From assembly GCF_031954365.1 (NCBI RefSeq), contig NZ_JAUSVZ010000004.1: a DNA stretch of 64,000 nt, one strand, 5' to 3'. Origin of the DNA: Brevibacillus aydinogluensis (GTDB lineage: Bacteria; Bacillota; Bacilli; Brevibacillales; Brevibacillaceae). The translations under genes were made by a program, and so were the position numbers. Below the pieces are notes generated by a model. That model made no database searches. It was given only the letters and a program-made list of their open reading frames with translations, and was not told the DNA's origin. This document shows positions 60,091 through 64,000 of this stretch, piece after piece (position 1 is the stretch's first letter; each line of letters begins with the position of its first letter).

Positions 60091-61314
60091 GTGAACAAAC
60101 GCGCATCCATTTTTCTTGCTTCTCTGCTGGTCATCACCGCAGGCTGCGGACCAGGGGCAGCTCAACCGCCGGAAGAGCAGCCCGCCAAAGCCAAAGTCGT
60201 CCAGGTGTTGACGGTAAAGAAACCGGATCACCCCGTCATGCTGTCCGTGACCGGCATCGTGGAAGCCAAGCGGGATGCCATCCTGCAGTTTGGCACGGGA
60301 GGCACGGTTGCGGCCATCCATGCGACGAAAGGAGCGAAGATCGCCCAGGGTCAGCTTCTGGCTTCGCTTGATGCCAGCTACTACCAGAAGGAAGTGGAGG
60401 CGGCGGCAAGCCAGGTGGAAGAAGCGGCGGCCCGCAAGAGCAAGACGTTGAAGGGTGCGACGGAAGAAGCGATTCAACAGCAGCGTTTGCAACTGCAAAG
60501 CGCCCAGAACCAGCTGGAGAAGGCCAAGCAGGAGTATGAGCAAGGCCAAAAGCTGTTCGAAGGCGGTGCCATTTCCAAAAGCGAATGGAACGACCGGAAA
60601 TGGGCCTTGGACCAGGCGCAATTAGCCGTGAACAACGCCAAGCTGACCCTCGACGAACTGCTCAAGGGAGCTCAGCCTGAAGACATCGCCATGGCCAACG
60701 CTTCGCTGAAACAGGCGGCGGGTCAAGTGGAGCGGGCGAAAAAGACGCTGAACGACACCAAAATCATCGCCCCGTTCGCTGGTACGGTGGTGGAGGTCTC
60801 CAAGCAGGTGGGCGAATTGGCCAATCCGGGCGAATCCATCATCCATCTGGTCGATTTGTCGGAGGTAAAAGTGACACTGGACGTCACCAATGAGCTAATC
60901 AACCAGTTCCGCGAGAAGGCCAAGGTCCAGGTCATTGGCGAAGACGGCCAGAAGAACGAGGGAACCGTCACCTACGTCTCGCCGGTGGTCGACAAGCAGA
61001 CCGGGAAGTTTCGGGTGGAAGTGACCGTCCCCAATCCGAAAGGCATATGGCGCGGGGGAATGGTGGCCACAGTGGAGATCCCGCGTACAATCAACGGTTT
61101 TCTCGTACCGTTGGAAAGCGTCGGCGTGAGTGAATCCACGCACTATGTGATGGCGGTGGAAAACGGCGTGATCGTCAAGCGGGAAGTCAAAACGGGACAA
61201 CTGGTAGGCGATCAGATCGAAATCGTTTCCGGTGTCAAACCGGGCGACCAACTGCTGCGCGCCGGCATTACCTTCTACGTTGAGGGGCAAAAAGTGGAGG
61301 CGAAAGGGGAATAA
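60091..61314 (+). CDS. RND efflux adaptor (HlyD/AcrA-type) lipoprotein
   Basis: The 407-residue protein begins with a lipoprotein signal (IFLASLLVITAGCG, Cys at about 18). It has the lipoyl halves (AILQFGTGGTVAAIHATKGAKI and IIAPFAGTVVEVSKQVGEL), a long coiled-coil hairpin (about 100-205) and beta-barrel domains. It links to the RND pump encoded 3 nt downstream. Gram-positive RND systems need no outer membrane channel; the substrate could be lipopeptide or lipid, as for SwrC. The start is GTG after GGGGGA. Confidence 0.9.
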   Translation: MNKRASIFLASLLVITAGCGPGAAQPPEEQPAKAKVVQVLTVKKPDHPVMLSVTGIVEAKRDAILQFGTGGTVAAIHATKGAKIAQGQLLASLDASYYQKEVEAAASQVEEAAARKSKTLKGATEEAIQQQRLQLQSAQNQLEKAKQEYEQGQKLFEGGAISKSEWNDRKWALDQAQLAVNNAKLTLDELLKGAQPEDIAMANASLKQAAGQVERAKKTLNDTKIIAPFAGTVVEVSKQVGELANPGESIIHLVDLSEVKVTLDVTNELINQFREKAKVQVIGEDGQKNEGTVTYVSPVVDKQTGKFRVEVTVPNPKGIWRGGMVATVEIPRTINGFLVPLESVGVSESTHYVMAVENGVIVKREVKTGQLVGDQIEIVSGVKPGDQLLRAGITFYVEGQKVEAKGE

Positions 61315-61317
61315 CGC

Positions 61318-64000
61318 ATGGAAAAGACGATTCTCTTTCTGCTGAAGCGACGCCTCATTGTATTTCTGGTCACGTTTGTCATCGTCATCGCCGGGTTCGG
61401 CTCGCTGTTCAGCTTTCAAGTGGAACTGGTTCCCAAGACAAACTTCCCGTGGATTAGCGTCGACGTTTCCGGCGGATCGCTTCCGCCCGAGGAGATGGAA
61501 GAAAAGGTCACCAGGAAAATCGAACAGGAGATCAAGTCGATCCCTGACGTGAAAGAGTACACGTCCACAACCACCACCGGGAATGTCAACATCACGGTGA
61601 TCGCCGAAGAAGGCAAAGGGGACAAAGTAAGGCAGGAAGTGCAAAACGTGGTGAGCCGCCTGCGCAACTTATTCCCCAAGGCGGTTGACACGGTTAACGT
61701 CACCCAGGCCAATTTCGGGGACGACGCCCTGATTGACTATGCCCTGGTGGGGGCGGACCCGCAATCGATGCTCAACTTGGCGAAAACTGCGATCAAAGAC
61801 CGGATCGAATCCGTCCCCGGGGTCAAGGAAGTGGAAGTGTCGGATCGCAGTTTTGCGAATCAGATCGCCATCACGCTGCGGCCGGAACGGCTGGCCGCCT
61901 ACCGCACGACGACCGCATCAGTGATGGAGCAGCTCCAGGCGACCAACTGGAAACAAGCTGTCGGCATGCTGGAGAATCCCGGATTTGACACCGTCATCAT
62001 GATCGACAACACGTACACGACCGTACAGGAGATCAACCGATTGAACATCGACACGCCGGAAGGGACGGTGACCCTGGACCAGTTGGCCACCGTTGAAGAT
62101 TTGCGCGGCAAGGTAAAGGATTCGATCGCGCTGACAAACGGCAATATTTTTGTCCACCTCAGCGTCAAGCGTGCAGAAGGGCACGATCTGATCACACTTC
62201 AACGCAACGTGGAGGAGGTCGTGAAGCAGATCAACGCCGAAGCCGACGGACGCTACGAGCTCAAGGTGATGTTTGAGGCCGCCTCCTACATTGAGCACGC
62301 CGTGAGCAACCTCAGCCGGGACGTATTGCTCGGCGGGGCGCTGGCGATCATCATCCTGTTTGTCTTCCTGCGCAACTGGCGTGTGACACTGGTCATCGCC
62401 ACGACGCTGCCGATGTCCGCCTTGATGACGTTTATCGCGATGAAATGGGGCGGGTACAACATCGACATGGTGAGCCTGCTGTCACTTTCCCTCTCGGTTG
62501 GCCTGATCGTCGACGCGGCGATTGTCGTTCTGGAGAGCATTTATCAGTTCCGGGAGAAAGGAGAGCCGCTGCAGCAGGCGATTGTGAAAGGAACGCGGGA
62601 AGTGCTGACCCCGGTGTTCACCTCGCAGTTGACGATTATCATCGTCTTTCTGCCGCTGGTCTTTGCCGACTTTGAAGACTGGATGAAACCGATTCTGCAG
62701 ACGATCGCCTTCACGGTCACGTCGGCGATTGTGGCGTCGACCATTGCTGCATTTTTCTTCGTCCCGGTGTTTTCCGACCGGTTTCTCAGCAAGGACAAGA
62801 ACGTGTCACTGGAGGGACAAGGAAAGGACCACGCGATCGTGCTGTGGTTCAACCGACTGCTGCAGGTGGCTTTGCGCCACAGGGTGAAAACGGTCATCCT
62901 CGCCATTGTCATCTTTGTCAGCTCCACGTTCCTTCTGCCTTTTGTCAAAATGGGGCAGAGCATTGACACGAACGAAAACCTGGTGTTCGCATCGATGACC
63001 ATGTCGACCGGGTCCAGTCTGGAAGATGCGCAGCGTGCGGGCATTGCGGCGGAAGCATCTTTGCGGCAAATCCCGGAAGTAAAAGACGTCTTTTTCTTCG
63101 GGAACAAAGAGAAGACGGAGCTGTTCATCTCCCTGAAGCCGAAGAAGGAACGGGAGCGCGACAAGGAAGCGCTGACCCAGGACATCAACGACCGGCTCAA
63201 GGCGATTCCCGGCATTGAGAGCATCACGACCGCATTTGGCGGCCAGGGAAATGAGCCGCCTGTCCAGCTGGATATCGTCGGTGATGACCTCGAGAAAATG
63301 CGTCAGCTCGCCGGCGACGTGGAAGCCATGCTGGCAACGATCCCGGGCGTGACCAACATCCGCAACAATTTCAAGGAGGGCAAGGAGAAAATCACCTTGA
63401 TTCCCAAGCAGGAAGCGCTCGCCCGGATGCAGGTGGATGCCCGCTCCCTGATGCAGCAGATCAGCATGATGATCGGGGAACAGCCGGTCACGACGATCAC
63501 GAGCGACGGAATTGAGGTAAATGTGGTCGCCAAAATGCCGGACAATTGGCTGAAGCATCCGGAGCAATTGCGGCAAATCATGATCAGTTCCAATACAGGT
63601 GAGCAGGTGCCGCTCTCCGAACTGGTGGAGTGGCGGCACAGCAAGTCGCCGGTCACCATCGCCCGTGAAAAGGGAGAGCGGATGGTTACCGTGTCCGCCG
63701 AACTGCTGGGCAGCGATTTGGGAACGGTGGGTCGCCAGGTGGCGAATAAACTGCCTGTGCTTGCTGTCCCGGCCGGGTACAAGGTGGAGATCGCCGGCAA
63801 ATTGAAAGAGCAGAGCGCCAACATGACGCAGGGATTCTTCGTCTTTCTGGGCGTCATCGCCTTGATTTACGTCATCATGGTGACGCAGTTTGGGCGTCTG
63901 TCCCAGCCGCTGTTGATCATGCTGACGATTCCGATGGCGCTGGTCGGCGTCATCCTCGGGTTTGTGCTGACGCAGCGGATTCTCGGCGAAATGGCGATGA
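61318..64000 (+). CDS. RND efflux pump (AcrB/SwrC-type), 5' part
   Basis: The window ends inside the gene; 894 residues are visible. The first membrane helix (about 12-33) is followed by a porter domain, then helices 2-6 (from LGGALAIIILFVFLRNWRVTLVIATTLPMSA) with GLIVDAAIVVLESI, the RND signature with the proton-relay aspartate, a second porter domain, and helices again at the end. It takes proton-motive force to expel amphiphilic compounds from the membrane. It belongs to the operon with the adaptor. Confidence 0.92.
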   Translation, partial: MEKTILFLLKRRLIVFLVTFVIVIAGFGSLFSFQVELVPKTNFPWISVDVSGGSLPPEEMEEKVTRKIEQEIKSIPDVKEYTSTTTTGNVNITVIAEEGKGDKVRQEVQNVVSRLRNLFPKAVDTVNVTQANFGDDALIDYALVGADPQSMLNLAKTAIKDRIESVPGVKEVEVSDRSFANQIAITLRPERLAAYRTTTASVMEQLQATNWKQAVGMLENPGFDTVIMIDNTYTTVQEINRLNIDTPEGTVTLDQLATVEDLRGKVKDSIALTNGNIFVHLSVKRAEGHDLITLQRNVEEVVKQINAEADGRYELKVMFEAASYIEHAVSNLSRDVLLGGALAIIILFVFLRNWRVTLVIATTLPMSALMTFIAMKWGGYNIDMVSLLSLSLSVGLIVDAAIVVLESIYQFREKGEPLQQAIVKGTREVLTPVFTSQLTIIIVFLPLVFADFEDWMKPILQTIAFTVTSAIVASTIAAFFFVPVFSDRFLSKDKNVSLEGQGKDHAIVLWFNRLLQVALRHRVKTVILAIVIFVSSTFLLPFVKMGQSIDTNENLVFASMTMSTGSSLEDAQRAGIAAEASLRQIPEVKDVFFFGNKEKTELFISLKPKKERERDKEALTQDINDRLKAIPGIESITTAFGGQGNEPPVQLDIVGDDLEKMRQLAGDVEAMLATIPGVTNIRNNFKEGKEKITLIPKQEALARMQVDARSLMQQISMMIGEQPVTTITSDGIEVNVVAKMPDNWLKHPEQLRQIMISSNTGEQVPLSELVEWRHSKSPVTIAREKGERMVTVSAELLGSDLGTVGRQVANKLPVLAVPAGYKVEIAGKLKEQSANMTQGFFVFLGVIALIYVIMVTQFGRLSQPLLIMLTIPMALVGVILGFVLTQRILGEMAM

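Noticed and set aside
60014..60094. Upstream ORF before the efflux adaptor gene starting with TTG
   Set aside because: The ribosome-like GGAGGAG is 16 nt away, and the product has no features.

Overview
The window looks like chromosome of an endospore-forming, GC-rich member of the Firmicutes, most probably Brevibacillus or a close relative in the Paenibacillaceae. This rests on gene order and protein resemblance, not on a database search. The order cheR - aroC - aroB - aroH - trpEDCFBA - hisC - tyrA - aroA - ypiA - ypiF - qcrABC - ypjA - ypjB - ypjC - ypjD - dapB - mgsA - bshB1 - bshA - cca - birA - panBCD - dinG - asnS - dnaD is the Bacillus subtilis aroF-to-dnaD segment, with lineage-specific insertions. 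Start codons are often GTG or TTG, Shine-Dalgarno sites are strong, and most transcription units end in a clear hairpin plus T-run.

Region 1 (1-13.6 kb) is the aromatic amino acid supraoperon: the 3' end of cheR, the chorismate genes, a TRAP-type attenuator, trpEDCFBA with overlapping genes, hisC, tyrA and aroA. trpG is absent, as in Bacillus, where the amidotransferase is usually shared with the folate operon. Region 2 (13.6-25.7 kb) holds a probable short RNA, an amidohydrolase-like protein that lacks its metal ligands, an ECF sigma/anti-sigma pair, ypiA, an uncharacterised 370-residue protein, an IDEAL-only protein, ypiF, the menaquinol:cytochrome c reductase operon qcrABC, the sporulation genes ypjA and ypjB, a glutamate-synthase-like FMN protein and a DUF2071 protein. 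Region 3 (25.8-42.6 kb) holds ypjC (minus strand), ypjD, dapB, mgsA, bacillithiol genes bshB1 and bshA, cca, birA, the pantothenate operon panBCD behind a structured leader, a TPR protein, a helicase/exonuclease DinG, a degenerate beta-lactamase-fold lipoprotein, rex and mtaD.

Region 4 (42.6-49.4 kb) is accessory: small membrane-anchored proteins (one like YpmB), a compact FtsH-like AAA protease with a tiny overlapping membrane partner, and a 942-residue protein made of about 66 uninterrupted decapeptide repeats with a WIAG-tail-like C-terminus. Region 5 (49.5-51.7 kb) is asnS and dnaD. Region 6 (51.7-57.9 kb) replaces the nth/ponA neighbourhood of Bacillus with a cluster of sugar genes: a coiled-coil protein, three glycosyltransferases, a sugar-nucleotide pyrophosphorylase and a UDP-glucose dehydrogenase. 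A close match to a sigma-K promoter lies in front, so this is probably a spore-surface polysaccharide operon. Region 7 (57.9-64 kb) is pepF and an RND efflux pair cut by the window end.

The most interesting objects are the decapeptide-repeat protein beside the compact FtsH and the putative sigma-K glycan cluster, the 11-triplet TRAP leader, the short RNA at about 13.74-13.83 kb, and two apparent pseudoenzymes (13.9 kb and 39.7 kb).
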